Notes: generated from the sequence alone by a model not told the origin. DNA of 64,000 nt from an uncultured Bacteroidota bacterium (GCA_903903635.1 CAIUZK010000040.1:1-64000); one strand, 5' to 3'. Counted from the stretch's first letter, positions 8,208 to 18,040 are shown. Made by a program: numbers and translations.

Positions 8208-9458
8208 CTATAATTTGCCATTAATAAATTTCCAGATCATCAGCATTCCCATTGAGGTAGCCATTACTTTATTCATTTCCCGGTTGTAGATAAAATGAAA
8301 TACTTTGGTCCTTATTTTATCTTTATCACATACCGCCATCCAGATGGTACCCACCGGCACTTGCTCCCCTTCCACTGCGCTCAGCCAGCCCGTTATGGCA
8401 AATGCATAATCCGATTCCAAAGCCATCAAAGCCCCTTTAGCCATCTCGGTTACAACCTCCTCACTTACTACGCCAAAATTATTTATGGTCTCCAGTTTTA
8501 CCCCCAGCAACTTAACTTTTATTTCTTCCTGGTAGCACACTATCGATCCGTTAAAATAATTCGATGCGCCATTTATCTGGGTAAGATGATGAGAGATATT
8601 CCCTCCGGTACAACTTTCAGCCAATCCTATTGTCTTGTGGTTCTTAGTCAACCACTTGCCAAGTATATGCTCCATAGGTATATCCTCCAGCGATACAACT
8701 ATGCTTTCCAGCCTGCCGGCAAACTCCATTTGCCAGGCCTGCAATTCTTTATCCAGCATTTGTGCATCTGCTGCCCGCCCGGTAAGCCTTAACTTCACCA
8801 TACCCGCACCCGGCAAATATGCCAGTTTGATATGCGCAGGCAAAGCCGCTTCCATGTCCTGCAATTTTTCCGCTACAAAACTTTCCCCCTCACCTGCTGT
8901 AATAATAGACCTGTGCAGTATTGCATCACTGAAAAAACGTTTTTCCAGCCTGGGCAATACTTCACGCTCCATAATGTGCGCCATCTCAAAAGGTACACCC
9001 GGCAGCGATACTATTACTTTATCGTCTTTCTCAAACCACATGCCCGGAGCTGTACCCATTTCATTAAACAGTGTAGTACACACATCCGGCACCTCTGCCT
9101 GCTTCATATTCCGCTCCAGGAAAGGTCTGTTTCTTCTGGAAAAAATATTTTTCACATGCGCCAGCACCCTTTTATCCATTACCATTTTCCCGCCAAAATA
9201 TTCATTGAGCAATGGCTTGGTAATATCATCGGCGGTTGGTCCCAGGCCTCCTGTTATTATTACCAGCGAGGCTTGTGCCAGTTCCTCATTCAGCGCATTC
9301 ACTATAGCATCCCGGCTATCTCCCACAGCCACCCTGCGCAGCACATCTATGCCCTGCTCATTTAGGTGCCTGGCTATCCATGCCGAATTGGTATCTATCA
9401 CCTGCCCTATCAGCAATTCATCGCCAATGGTTATAATGGCTGCAGCTATATTACTCAT
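8208..9458 (-). CDS. cinA: CinA family protein, nicotinamide-nucleotide amidase
   Basis: A 416-residue two-domain protein. The N-terminal MoaB/MogA-like domain shows ITIGDELLIGQV, DTNSAWIA and GGLGPTADDITK. The C-terminal PncC-like deamidase domain shows the Ser-containing AESCTGGNISHHLTQ (about residue 280), FNGSIVCYQEEIKVKLLGV and AITGWL. The family deamidates nicotinamide mononucleotide in pyridine-nucleotide recycling. The usual GxAGP stretch reads GWLSAVEG here, a small departure. It overlaps the upstream thioesterase gene by 8 bp. Confidence 0.92.
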   Translation of the reverse strand: MSNIAAAIITIGDELLIGQVIDTNSAWIARHLNEQGIDVLRRVAVGDSRDAIVNALNEELAQASLVIITGGLGPTADDITKPLLNEYFGGKMVMDKRVLAHVKNIFSRRNRPFLERNMKQAEVPDVCTTLFNEMGTAPGMWFEKDDKVIVSLPGVPFEMAHIMEREVLPRLEKRFFSDAILHRSIITAGEGESFVAEKLQDMEAALPAHIKLAYLPGAGMVKLRLTGRAADAQMLDKELQAWQMEFAGRLESIVVSLEDIPMEHILGKWLTKNHKTIGLAESCTGGNISHHLTQINGASNYFNGSIVCYQEEIKVKLLGVKLETINNFGVVSEEVVTEMAKGALMALESDYAFAITGWLSAVEGEQVPVGTIWMAVCDKDKIRTKVFHFIYNREMNKVMATSMGMLMIWKFINGKL

Positions 9459-9873
9459 GATTTTTTACAAAAAATGGCGCTAGCCGGTCATACAATTCTA
9501 CAGGCATATTGGTCTTCTTCTTTTGCACAGGGTCATAAAACACCAGTGTGGTTATCCCCTTATTCAACAACAGTCCTTCCTCATTATACAACTCCGAATG
9601 GAATTGTATTTTAGGCCCCTCTGGTAGTTCTTTCAGTATGGTTTTTACCGTTATCAGGTTATCATAAAGTGCAGGCCTGAAATAATGCGAACTCAATTCC
9701 GCTACCGGCATCATTATACCCATTTCCTCCAGTTCCCTGTAGGTATACCCCAGGTCCCTGATAGCCTCAGCACGACCCACTTCATAATAAAGTGCATAAT
9801 TACCATAGTAGAGATACCCCATCTGGTCAGTCTCCCCATACCTCACCCTTATCTGTGTTGTTGCTATATACAT
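9451..9873 (-). CDS. YbgC-type hotdog acyl-CoA thioesterase
   Basis: A 140-residue single hotdog domain. The active-site segment VRYGETDQMGYLYYGNYALYY contains the Asp and Tyr/Asn positions of the 4-hydroxybenzoyl-CoA thioesterase/YbgC family. The further blocks YRELEEMGIMMPV and LLLNKGITTLVFYD also fit. It probably hydrolyses acyl-CoA thioesters; the substrate is unknown. It is first of a two-gene operon with cinA (stop/start overlap of 8 bp). Confidence 0.88.
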   Translation of the reverse strand: MYIATTQIRVRYGETDQMGYLYYGNYALYYEVGRAEAIRDLGYTYRELEEMGIMMPVAELSSHYFRPALYDNLITVKTILKELPEGPKIQFHSELYNEEGLLLNKGITTLVFYDPVQKKKTNMPVELYDRLAPFFVKNHE

Positions 9874-9987
9874 AAACCCAAAATCCTTAAAACCTAAAAC
9901 TCAATATTACCTTGTGGGGAACTACTAACTTTCCTCAAAAACAATTACGCCCAATCCCAATACTAAACCCCAAGCCAAGATCCAAAG

Positions 9988-10812
9988 CTAAATCGATGGC
10001 TCCCCGGCACAAGGTCCCGATTTTTCATCGGGAGGGGACGGGGGTTTCCGCTCCGCCTCCTTTATCGAATAAAACCCACTCGCCTGAGTAAGGCAAGTAA
10101 CCGTGAGGTCATTGATGCATACATGGGGTGGCAATGTGGCACAATACCAGGCTATATCAGCAATATCCTCCGCCCGTAGCGGATTGAGATCGGCATATAC
10201 CCCCCTGGCCCTGTCTGCATCACCCTTAAACCGCACCAGCGAAAACTCAGTCTCTGCCATACCCGGATTTATAGCTGTCACCTTAATGCCATAGGGTAGC
10301 AGATCTATCCGCATTGCCTGGTTAAGAGCTTCAACTGCAAACTTTGTAGCGCAATAAACATTACCATTCTTATATACCTGCTTACCCGCCGTAGAGCCTA
10401 TATTGATAATGTGGCCGTATGCCTGGGCTTTCATAAGTGGCGCTATCTGCCTGGTCACATATAGCAAACCCTTAACATTGGTATCTATCATGGTTTCCCA
10501 GTCATCAATATTACCCTCGTCTATGGTAGCTAAACCAGCCGCCAGGCCAGCATTGTTAACCAGAATATCTATAGCTTTCACCTGGGTTTTCAGTTCGGTC
10601 AGGGCGGCCTCTACCTGCTTTCTGTCCCGCACATCAAAACATAGCGTTATCACGCTAACACCATATTGCTGTTCCAGTTGACCTTTCAGCGTCTGGAGCC
10701 TGTCTTCCCTGCGGCCTGTAATACAAACTGTATAGCCATTTTTTGCAAACCGCTCGGCTATCGCCTTACCAAATCCCGAAGTTGCTCCGGTAATTAAAAT
10801 TGTCTTACCCAT
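9988..10812 (-). CDS. SDR-family oxidoreductase (YdfG/serine dehydrogenase-like)
   Basis: A 274-residue protein with the cofactor motif TGATSGFGKAIA, DVRDRKQV, NNAGLA, the Ser-Tyr-Lys triad in GSTAGKQVYKNGNVYCATKF, and INPGMAETEFS. The C-terminal block HVCINDLTVTCLTQAS is typical of the NADP-dependent 3-hydroxy-acid/serine dehydrogenase subgroup. That family ends about 20 residues earlier. The extra tail (PPSPPDEKSGPCAGEPSI) is encoded across a CCCGA/TCGGG hairpin at 10018-10034, so the original stop may have been lost to a small repeat insertion. Confidence 0.9.
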   Translation of the reverse strand: MGKTILITGATSGFGKAIAERFAKNGYTVCITGRREDRLQTLKGQLEQQYGVSVITLCFDVRDRKQVEAALTELKTQVKAIDILVNNAGLAAGLATIDEGNIDDWETMIDTNVKGLLYVTRQIAPLMKAQAYGHIINIGSTAGKQVYKNGNVYCATKFAVEALNQAMRIDLLPYGIKVTAINPGMAETEFSLVRFKGDADRARGVYADLNPLRAEDIADIAWYCATLPPHVCINDLTVTCLTQASGFYSIKEAERKPPSPPDEKSGPCAGEPSI

Positions 10813-10855
10813 TATAGCTTAAATTCCACGTAAAGATAAGTTGCTTTAAATAAGT

Positions 10856-10891
10856 TACCCATTAAATCAGTAATTGCTGATTTAATGGGTA
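10856..10891 (-). terminator. Inverted repeat after the GH3-family gene, likely transcription terminator
   Basis: Perfect 15-bp arms (10856-10870 and 10877-10891) around a 6-base loop, lying between the stop of the GH3 gene (10929) and the SDR start (10812). Without a long U-tract on the minus strand it may act as a stabilising hairpin rather than a strong terminator. Confidence 0.6.
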
Positions 10892-10928
10892 GAATGACAA
10901 TTTTAATGAAATAAATATCACATATAAA

Positions 10929-12482
10929 TCACGCCTCCGCAATCGGTGCTATCTTATTACTTTCCAGGTATTGTTCCCAATCCTGCAAAGTGCCGCCCTT
11001 AAGCACCCTCGGGAATTTGCTCATCGCCCCTTCCTTGCCCTTGGCACGCAGATAATCTATAAATACTCTGGCTGGAAGCACCTGCACAAATAGCTCCTTC
11101 AGCGCACTGGTCCGCTCTACCTCATAGTCGTCATTCAGCTTGCATAATGTTTCATCCAGTAATTCCTTCAGTTTTACCGGGTCCAGATTGGGGTCATCAC
11201 AGCCCACATACCACTTATGAGCAAAAAGATTATTATACTTAAGTCCGGCTACTGCAAACTCCCTTATAGTTATATTCAGTCTTTTAGAAACAGTCTCAAT
11301 GGCTTTGTTCATATTGTCTATCGACATATGCTCACCACACAGGCTTAAGAACTGCTTGGTACGCCCCACAATAGCAATTTCATGCTCCTTTGCATTGGTA
11401 AACCGCAGTACATCGCCTATTATATATCGCCAGGCCCCTGCACAGGTGCTCAGTACTACTGCATACTCCACGCCTTCCTGCACCTCATTTACCAGATACG
11501 TTACCGGATTGGGTTTAGGGTTGCCGTGCTCGTCAAAATTTTCATCGGTAAAAGGAATGAACTCAAAAAATATCTGCGCGTTCAGCACCAGTTTGATCCC
11601 CGCTCCTGGCCTCGCCTGAAAACCAAACGAACCTTCTGAAGCCATATAGGTTTCAATAAAGGTAACCGGCTTGCCCCACACATGCTTGAAACTTTCCTTA
11701 TAAGGCTCTATCGATACGCCGCCATGTATGTACACACTCAGGTTGGGCCATATCTCATGTATATTTTTTACGCCATAATGCTTTATTACCCGCTCCAGTA
11801 CTATCTGAACCCAGGCCGGCACACCGCACACTATACCCACATCCCACTGGTCCGCCTTTTCCACGATCAGCTTGATACGGTCTTCCCATTTATGCCTTTT
11901 ACTTATCCGCTGCCCCGGCTTATACAGCAATGATGACATCCAGCGCGGCATATTCTTTGCGCTGATGCCACTCATATCACCTTCATAATACTCCCCTTTC
12001 TCAAACAGGGAGGTAGTGCCACCCAGCATCAGAATCCCTTTCTCAAACGCAACAGGCCTTATTTTAAAATTGGCCATGCTGTACAACTGCTTGAACCCTA
12101 CCTTCTTGATCGACTTGATCATATCCTGGGTCACAGGTATATGCTTACTCGCCGCTTCCGATGTTCCCGAACTAAGTGCAAAGTATTTTACCTTACCCGG
12201 CCAGCTCACATTCTCTTCACCCTCCTGGCAACGATACCACCAGTTCTGGTGCATCTCGGTATAAGTGCACACCGGTACCCGCTCACGAAATGCTTTTACA
12301 AAATCGATCTCCTTACTCAGAATATCACCAAAACCATAGTGCTTCCCGAACGAGGTATACTGCCCCCGCTCCAATAATTGCCTCAGTGCATGGCGTTGAT
12401 ACGTCTGCGGTGAGGCTACCGGTAGTTTGAATTTTTTACGAAGTTGTAACGAACGTGCTATCAGATTACCTAATATTGCCAT
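10929..12482 (-). CDS. GH3 auxin-responsive-promoter family protein (acyl-adenylate/amido synthetase fold)
   Basis: A 517-residue protein from ATG 12482. It has ALSSGTSEAASKHIPVT (nucleotide-binding loop of the ANL fold), YMASEGSFGFQ, FIPFTDENF and WRYIIGDVLRFTN, then a C-terminal domain with GRTKQFLSLCGEHMSIDNM. These match the GH3 family, which in plants joins amino acids to acyl hormones. The bacterial, especially Bacteroidetes, members have no settled substrate. A longer frame to 12605 exists but the added residues do not fit the family. It is monocistronic. Confidence 0.88.
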   Translation of the reverse strand: MAILGNLIARSLQLRKKFKLPVASPQTYQRHALRQLLERGQYTSFGKHYGFGDILSKEIDFVKAFRERVPVCTYTEMHQNWWYRCQEGEENVSWPGKVKYFALSSGTSEAASKHIPVTQDMIKSIKKVGFKQLYSMANFKIRPVAFEKGILMLGGTTSLFEKGEYYEGDMSGISAKNMPRWMSSLLYKPGQRISKRHKWEDRIKLIVEKADQWDVGIVCGVPAWVQIVLERVIKHYGVKNIHEIWPNLSVYIHGGVSIEPYKESFKHVWGKPVTFIETYMASEGSFGFQARPGAGIKLVLNAQIFFEFIPFTDENFDEHGNPKPNPVTYLVNEVQEGVEYAVVLSTCAGAWRYIIGDVLRFTNAKEHEIAIVGRTKQFLSLCGEHMSIDNMNKAIETVSKRLNITIREFAVAGLKYNNLFAHKWYVGCDDPNLDPVKLKELLDETLCKLNDDYEVERTSALKELFVQVLPARVFIDYLRAKGKEGAMSKFPRVLKGGTLQDWEQYLESNKIAPIAEA

Positions 12483-12638
12483 TGATACCCTTTGCTTTAT
12501 TTTTTTTGTGAGCGGCAAATTTACATTTTCCTCCGTTAAATCAATGGTAACTAATTTATTTAAATGTAGAAGGAATCCGGCAAAATTGGGTACAACTAAA
12601 ACCATCGCTAATATTCTTTTCCTTAAATAATTCCAAAT

Positions 12639-12702
12639 GCTCCGTTAGGAGCAACCGCTTTGTAACTATTATAAATAAATGTGGGCTATGCTCCATAGGA
12701 GC
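12639..12702. repeat. Two short REP-like palindromes (GCTCC-N3/4-GGAGC)
   Basis: GCTCC-GTTA-GGAGC at 12639-12652 and GCTCC-ATA-GGAGC at 12690-12702 lie in the gap between the divergent GH3 and phosphorylase genes. Very similar short palindromes are scattered through many Bacteroidetes genomes (from memory). They may be remnants of a REP-like element rather than operators. Confidence 0.55.
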
Positions 12703-12828
12703 TATCCTACCTCGCGCATAGTGGACAAATATGAAATCCAATATGGCAAAATTGTTACGTTCATGTACCCGCTCTCCCATTTTCCCACCTCCTTTGTATA
12801 TTTACCGCTCAATAATTTCATCCCCGCA

Positions 12829-13653
12829 ATGTCTTTATACGATAAAATACAAACTACCGCTGCTTTCATTCAGCAAAAAGTAAAAACTCAGCCCAAAATA
12901 GGCATCATCCTCGGCAGTGGTCTCGGCGGCCTCGTCGATCTTATTGAGAAAGAGTTGGAACTGCCCTATGGCCAGGTACCCAACTTCCCTGTCAGCACGG
13001 TAAAGGGCCATAGCGGCTCGCTCGTTTTTGGCAAAATAGGCGGAACCGAAGTCATGCTCATGGCCGGCCGCTTTCATTACTACGAGGGCTACAATATGGA
13101 AGAGGTCACCTTTCCGGTTCGGGTCATGAAGGCGCTTGGCGTGCATACCCTTATGGTAAGCAATGCCTCCGGCGGAACCAATCCCGGTTTCACCATTGGC
13201 GACCTTATGATCATCAAAGACCATATCAACCTCTTCCCCGAGCATCCGCTGCGTGGCCCCAACGATGATCGCCTCGGCACCCGCTTCCCCGATATGGGCG
13301 TGGCTTACGATCACGAACTGATCGAACTGGCCCGCCAGGTAGCCCACGAAAAATGCATAACCGTTCGCTCCGGCATTTACATAGGCCTCCAGGGCCCCAC
13401 CTTCGAAACTCCTGCCGAGTATCGCTGGCTGCATACTATAGGCGGCGATGCGGTAGGCATGAGCACAGTGCCCGAGGTGATAGTGGCGCGCCATGCCGGC
13501 ATTCGTGTTTTTGCCATCAGCGTTATTACCGATATCGGTATCAGCGATGAGCCCGTAACCATAACCCACGAAGAGGTACTGGAAGCCGCCAATGCCGCTG
13601 CACCCAAAATGGCCGCACTTGTTGCCGGTATGGTAGCTCGTATAGGCAATTAA
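12829..13653 (+). CDS. punA: Purine nucleoside phosphorylase, trimeric family
   Basis: A 274-residue protein from ATG 12829. It carries GIILGSGLGGL (phosphate loop), GHSGSLVFG, MAGRFHYYEGY, VSNASGGTNPGF, GPTFETPAEYRW and VGMSTVPEVIVARH. This is the full motif set of the trimeric PNP family that splits guanosine or inosine to base and ribose-1-phosphate. In-frame sequence upstream to 12679 is unlikely coding because it runs through the REP-like palindromes. Coding sequence here is clearly C-rich, like the following porin gene. Confidence 0.93.
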   Translation: MSLYDKIQTTAAFIQQKVKTQPKIGIILGSGLGGLVDLIEKELELPYGQVPNFPVSTVKGHSGSLVFGKIGGTEVMLMAGRFHYYEGYNMEEVTFPVRVMKALGVHTLMVSNASGGTNPGFTIGDLMIIKDHINLFPEHPLRGPNDDRLGTRFPDMGVAYDHELIELARQVAHEKCITVRSGIYIGLQGPTFETPAEYRWLHTIGGDAVGMSTVPEVIVARHAGIRVFAISVITDIGISDEPVTITHEEVLEAANAAAPKMAALVAGMVARIGN

Positions 13654-13771
13654 TACCTGACTATACTGGCAAAACGGGCACTTTGTTTTTTTAATACATT
13701 TTTATGGTTTAGGGGGTTACCTTTGCCCCTCGGTTACCAGCACCCTGGCATCCGCCCTAAAGCAGCTATAG

Positions 13772-15883
13772 TTGAACACCATACCGGGTAAAATTGCCAT
13801 ATCATTCTGTTTGCTCATATGCCTCCTGGCCTGTGGCGGGCGGTCTTTTGCCCAGGTTACCCCCGGCACCAATGGCATCAATACGATACCCAACGGCAAG
13901 GACACTTCCATGAACAAGTCCAACACCGGCAAGTGGAAGGACGAAGACTCCAAAACAACCTGGCAAAAACTCAATTCGGCCAAAGTGTATGCCCAGGATA
14001 CCTCCCTGCATTCCTTTCAGCACAATCTGTTTACCCCCGGCTGGGGCCGCGACATGGGCAACCTAGGCAGCCCTGTAAACCAACTGATGTTCGCTCCCGA
14101 AAACCGGGTTGGGCCATCACTCGGCTACCACATCAACGATGCCTACCGGCTCAACGTCGATAGCATGAATTTCTACCAGACCCTTCGGCCCTACTCTGTA
14201 TTCAACTACCAGCTTGGCTCCAAACTCGAGCAAACAGTGGGCATTATACACACCCAGAATATTCAGCCCAACTGGAACTTCGCAGTAGACTACCGCAAGG
14301 TCAACTCATCCGGCTTTTACCAGACACAGCGCAACAACCACGATATTGCCGGTTTCACGACCAACTATAAAAGCCTCGACAAGCATTATGAGCTATATGC
14401 CGCCATGGCCTACAATAAGATCCAGCACGACGAAAACGGCGGTATCCTCAGTACCACCCAACTCGATGACCCTGCTTTTCAGGATCGCAAAACGGTGAAC
14501 ACAGCCTACGAAAACGGCGCCTACAGCCTCACCCGGTCACCTGTTACCAATGTGCAGCGCGACTTCACACTCCTGCTCCAGCACAGCTACCGCTGGGGCC
14601 GCAGCGATACCACCTACAATCAGGACTCTACCCAGTTCACCTACAAACTTATTCCCCGCTTCAGCATTACCCACAAGCTCGAGCTCAGCACCGAAAAGCA
14701 TACCTACAAAGACCTCAAACCCGACTCCCTGCGCTACCTCAGCCTGTTCAATTACAGCTTCCCCAATACGGGTACCAATTATTATGCCGCTGGTCTCGAT
14801 TCTGTCTTTACGCAGCAAAAATGGTTCTGGGTCGATAACCGGTTATTGCTCAATGGTTTTATAGGTCATGAGGGTAAGCAAATGGAATTCAGCGCCGGGT
14901 TAGGTACCCGATACGACCAGTTCATATCTGTGCCCACCGCCAATCTTATTCACGACAGTCTGCCCAAACTCTATTACTCCACCGGCCTCGACCGCAGCAG
15001 CATTATCAGCACCTACCTGGTAGCCAGTGTGGTAAAAGAAGCCCTCACCTCCCGCGCGTGGGACTATGGTCTCAATACCCAGTTCTTCCTGGCCGGGCAG
15101 GATGCCGGCAACTTTGTGGCCAATGCCCATATAGGCAAAAACCTGGGCAACAATCTGGGCCGCTTTCTGGCAGGAGTGCAGCAACAGGTGAACAGCGCAC
15201 CGTATAGCTACACCAACTACGAAAACATGTACACCAAATCATTCTTCACCTTCAGCAATGAGAGTATTACCCAGCTTTACGCCACCATCGAATATCCGCT
15301 TTACCACATATCCGCCGGAGCTAAAAACTACCTCATTGCCAATTACATTTATATCAACGACAGCGAGCGGCCCGCCAGTTATACCGTGCCATTTTCTATT
15401 ACCCAGTTGTGGCTGCGCAAGGTCTTCCGCCTCGGCGATTTTTATCTCGGCAACGAACTCGTTTACCAGCAGCTTCCCGACAATGCACCTGTGAATGTGC
15501 CCACCCTCATGGGCCGCCACCAGCTCACCTTCGAGAAAGCAGCCTTCCATCGCCGCCTCAAAATAGCTACCGGCCTCGAGATGCGCTACAACACCGCCTA
15601 CCACCCGGCAGGTTACGATGCCCTGCTCAACAGGTTTTACAACCAGACCACCAGCTACGTCAGCAATAATCCCGAACTCACCGTATTCTTCAACTTCCGC
15701 ATCAAGCGGCTACGTGCCTATGTGATGGGCGACAATCTCCAACAACTCTTCGCAGGCAATACCCTGCTCTATACCGGCACACCCGTTTACAACTACAACA
15801 AGACCGGCCTCTCCTACACCCCCGTCTACGCCACCCCCGATGCCCTCATCCGCTTCGGCTTCACCTGGATCATGGTCAACTAA
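13772..15883 (+). CDS. Putative outer-membrane porin (porin_10-type barrel)
   Basis: The protein has 703 residues starting at a TTG (13772) preceded immediately by an in-frame stop, so no earlier start is possible. The signal peptide ends at GGRSFAQ. The mature protein has a plug-like N-terminal segment (HSFQHNLFTPGWGRDMGNLG, GPSLGYHINDAY) followed by alternating amphipathic strands rich in aromatic residues and Asn/Thr. The end, IRFGFTWIMVN, is a typical outer-membrane closing strand. This matches the Bacteroidetes putative porin family often found next to PNP. The substrate is unknown. Confidence 0.82.
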   Translation: MNTIPGKIAISFCLLICLLACGGRSFAQVTPGTNGINTIPNGKDTSMNKSNTGKWKDEDSKTTWQKLNSAKVYAQDTSLHSFQHNLFTPGWGRDMGNLGSPVNQLMFAPENRVGPSLGYHINDAYRLNVDSMNFYQTLRPYSVFNYQLGSKLEQTVGIIHTQNIQPNWNFAVDYRKVNSSGFYQTQRNNHDIAGFTTNYKSLDKHYELYAAMAYNKIQHDENGGILSTTQLDDPAFQDRKTVNTAYENGAYSLTRSPVTNVQRDFTLLLQHSYRWGRSDTTYNQDSTQFTYKLIPRFSITHKLELSTEKHTYKDLKPDSLRYLSLFNYSFPNTGTNYYAAGLDSVFTQQKWFWVDNRLLLNGFIGHEGKQMEFSAGLGTRYDQFISVPTANLIHDSLPKLYYSTGLDRSSIISTYLVASVVKEALTSRAWDYGLNTQFFLAGQDAGNFVANAHIGKNLGNNLGRFLAGVQQQVNSAPYSYTNYENMYTKSFFTFSNESITQLYATIEYPLYHISAGAKNYLIANYIYINDSERPASYTVPFSITQLWLRKVFRLGDFYLGNELVYQQLPDNAPVNVPTLMGRHQLTFEKAAFHRRLKIATGLEMRYNTAYHPAGYDALLNRFYNQTTSYVSNNPELTVFFNFRIKRLRAYVMGDNLQQLFAGNTLLYTGTPVYNYNKTGLSYTPVYATPDALIRFGFTWIMVN

Positions 15884-16504
15884 CCCCACGCTTATTCCTG
15901 AAAAAATATTCTAAGTCCAGAGGCTATTACTACTATTATGCTTCAGTGGCCTATATCCCGAAGTATTGGGGATAGCGCACTTATATTATATCAGAAAACA
16001 GAGCAAATTCAGAATGGAAGATATGTAGATACTTTCCATAACTCTGCACCATTCCAAACCTCAACTCTTTGAGTTATGTTTTTAGTGTTTGTTAGAAAAA
16101 GATGGCTGTTAAATTTTCCAAGCCTAAACATTCAACGCTCTTTTTGCAAGATCATCAGATCTTTTTTCTATTGCTGCTATATTCCCCGGCTCACTTCTTT
16201 CTTTCACATCTCTTGCCAATGCGCTAACCAATGTGCAGGCAACTTGCTTTTCTATAAATGGCTTTTGACCGAATGAACTATTAGGCAGGGAATCTTATTC
16301 GCAAAATCCGTACAGGACTTCATGTATGACGCCATGGAGAATACCAGGGCATACGCAATACAATTTTAATGCGTATGCTCTGAGATGTACAAAGGTGTTT
16401 AACTATTCAGGCAGGGCATAGGTATATATAATACCTGTGTACTCACTTTTTCATTACATTTGCCACTCAAAACCTGCATACTTACTTTTAAAAAATGTTC
16501 ATTT
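15884..16504. other. Non-coding gap with inverted repeats upstream of lpd
   Basis: About 620 bp without a convincing gene; the only sizeable frame (16076-16276) has no recognisable content. It holds an inverted repeat GCATACGCA / TGCGTATGC (16349-16357 and 16370-16378) and a shorter one AGGTAT / ATACCT (16420-16436). A good -7 element TACATTTG (16455-16462) probably drives lpd. The strand composition flips here from C-rich to G-rich. No DnaA box was seen. Confidence 0.5.
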
Positions 16505-17911
16505 ATGGCATATGATATAATCGTTATCGGCAGCGGCCCCGGAGGATATGTGGCAGCAATCAGGGCATCTCAGTTGGGTTATAAAACAGCAGTTGTGGAA
16601 AAGGAAAGCCTGGGTGGTATATGCCTGAATTGGGGATGTATTCCTACAAAGGCCCTGCTTAAGTCGGCCACTGTGTATGAGAACTTTACCCATGCGGCAG
16701 ATTATGGCATTATAGCCACAGATTTTAAGGCTGATTTTAATGCGGTTATCAAGCGCAGCCGTAATACAGCCGACAGGATGAGCAAGGGTGTGCAGTTTCT
16801 GATGAAGAAGAACAAGATAGACGTGATCATGGGTAAGGGTAAACTGAACGCCAAAAAAGAAGTTGAAGTTACCGGAGCGGATGGAGTAATGACTGCTTAC
16901 CAGGCCCGCCATGTGATATTGGCTACAGGGGCGCGCGCACGCCAGTTGCCTAATCTGCCCTTTGACGGGAAGATGGTAATAGGTTACCGCGAAGCCATGA
17001 ATCTGCCACAGCAGCCCAAGAGCCTGATAGTAGTAGGATCTGGTGCGATAGGTGTTGAGTTCGCTTACTTCTATAACAGCCTTGGCACAAAGGTTACCAT
17101 CGTGGAATTTCTGCCCAGACTTGTACCGGTGGAAGATGAGGAAGTATCGAAAGAACTGGAAAGATGTTTCCGTAAAAAAGGCATGACGGTAATGACTAAT
17201 GCTTCGGTGGAGAAGGTGGAAAAATCGGGCGAAGGGGTGAAGGCTACCGTGAAGACAGATAAAGGGGAGATAACCCTTGAAGCTGATGTAGTGCTGAGCG
17301 CAGTGGGTATTGCCGCCAATATAGAAAATATAGGTCTTGAGTCGCTCAATATAAAGACAGATAAAGGCAAGGTGCTGGTTGATAAATATTACAATACCAA
17401 TGTGGCAGGCATATATGCTATAGGAGATATTACTCCGGGGCAGGCACTGGCGCATGTGGCCTCGAAGGGAGCCATAATTTGTGTGGAAGCAATAGCTCAT
17501 AAAGAAGGAAAGCATAAGCACATGCCTGAGCCGCTAGATTATGGCAATGTCCCGGGATGTACCTATTGCTCGCCAGAAATAGCCAGCGTGGGTATGACCG
17601 AGAAGCAAGCGCGTGATGCAGGATATGAAATCAAGGTGGGTAAGTTCCCATTCTCGGCATCGGGTAAGGCAGTGGGCAGCGGCGCTACCGAAGGCTTTGT
17701 AAAGGTGATATTTGATGCTAAATATGGCGAGTGGCTGGGTACACACTCGATAGGCTATAATGTAACAGAGACCATAGCAGAAACTGTAGTGGCCCGTAAG
17801 CTGGAAACAACATGGCAGGAAGTGCTGGATAGTATACATCCGCACCCAACTATGAGCGAAGGTGTGAAGGATGCAGTGGAAGCGGCGCTGGGTGAAGCAA
17901 TACACCTTTGA
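16505..17911 (+). CDS. lpdA: Dihydrolipoyl dehydrogenase (E3)
   Basis: A 468-residue flavoprotein: FAD loop VIGSGPGGYVAAIRA, redox disulphide in GGICLNWGCIPTKALL, NAD loop VVGSGAIGVEFAYFY, second FAD motif YAIGDITPGQALAH, and the catalytic His-Glu region SIHPHPTMSEG at the end. It reoxidises dihydrolipoamide of 2-oxo-acid dehydrogenases with NAD+. ATG 16505 fits the family; the frame runs back to 16460 without support. It stands alone, not in a pdh operon, and ends in a good terminator. Confidence 0.96.
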   Translation: MAYDIIVIGSGPGGYVAAIRASQLGYKTAVVEKESLGGICLNWGCIPTKALLKSATVYENFTHAADYGIIATDFKADFNAVIKRSRNTADRMSKGVQFLMKKNKIDVIMGKGKLNAKKEVEVTGADGVMTAYQARHVILATGARARQLPNLPFDGKMVIGYREAMNLPQQPKSLIVVGSGAIGVEFAYFYNSLGTKVTIVEFLPRLVPVEDEEVSKELERCFRKKGMTVMTNASVEKVEKSGEGVKATVKTDKGEITLEADVVLSAVGIAANIENIGLESLNIKTDKGKVLVDKYYNTNVAGIYAIGDITPGQALAHVASKGAIICVEAIAHKEGKHKHMPEPLDYGNVPGCTYCSPEIASVGMTEKQARDAGYEIKVGKFPFSASGKAVGSGATEGFVKVIFDAKYGEWLGTHSIGYNVTETIAETVVARKLETTWQEVLDSIHPHPTMSEGVKDAVEAALGEAIHL

Positions 17912-17977
17912 TAATGCGGCAATGTGATTAATGCAGGAATGTGATTAATGTGGTTGTTGTGATAACTTTGAAATTTT

Positions 17978-18002
17978 GGCTGCTTTCGGGCAGCCTTTTT
18001 TT
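17978..18002 (+). terminator. Rho-independent terminator of lpdA
   Basis: GGCTGC (17978-17983) pairs with GCAGCC (17990-17995) around TTTCGG, followed by a run of seven T. Confidence 0.85.
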
Positions 18003-18040
18003 AATTGAGGCAATTCGGTATTTTTACAAAAAAAAAGGTC

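Noticed and set aside
16076-16276. Possible 66-residue gene upstream of lpdA
   Set aside because: No family resemblance, and the sequence around it has the look of a control region with inverted repeats.
15884-16504. Replication origin at the strand-composition switch
   Set aside because: No DnaA box (TTATNCACA) and no dnaA, rpmH or gidA neighbour; the second switch near 5 kb is better explained by an inversion.
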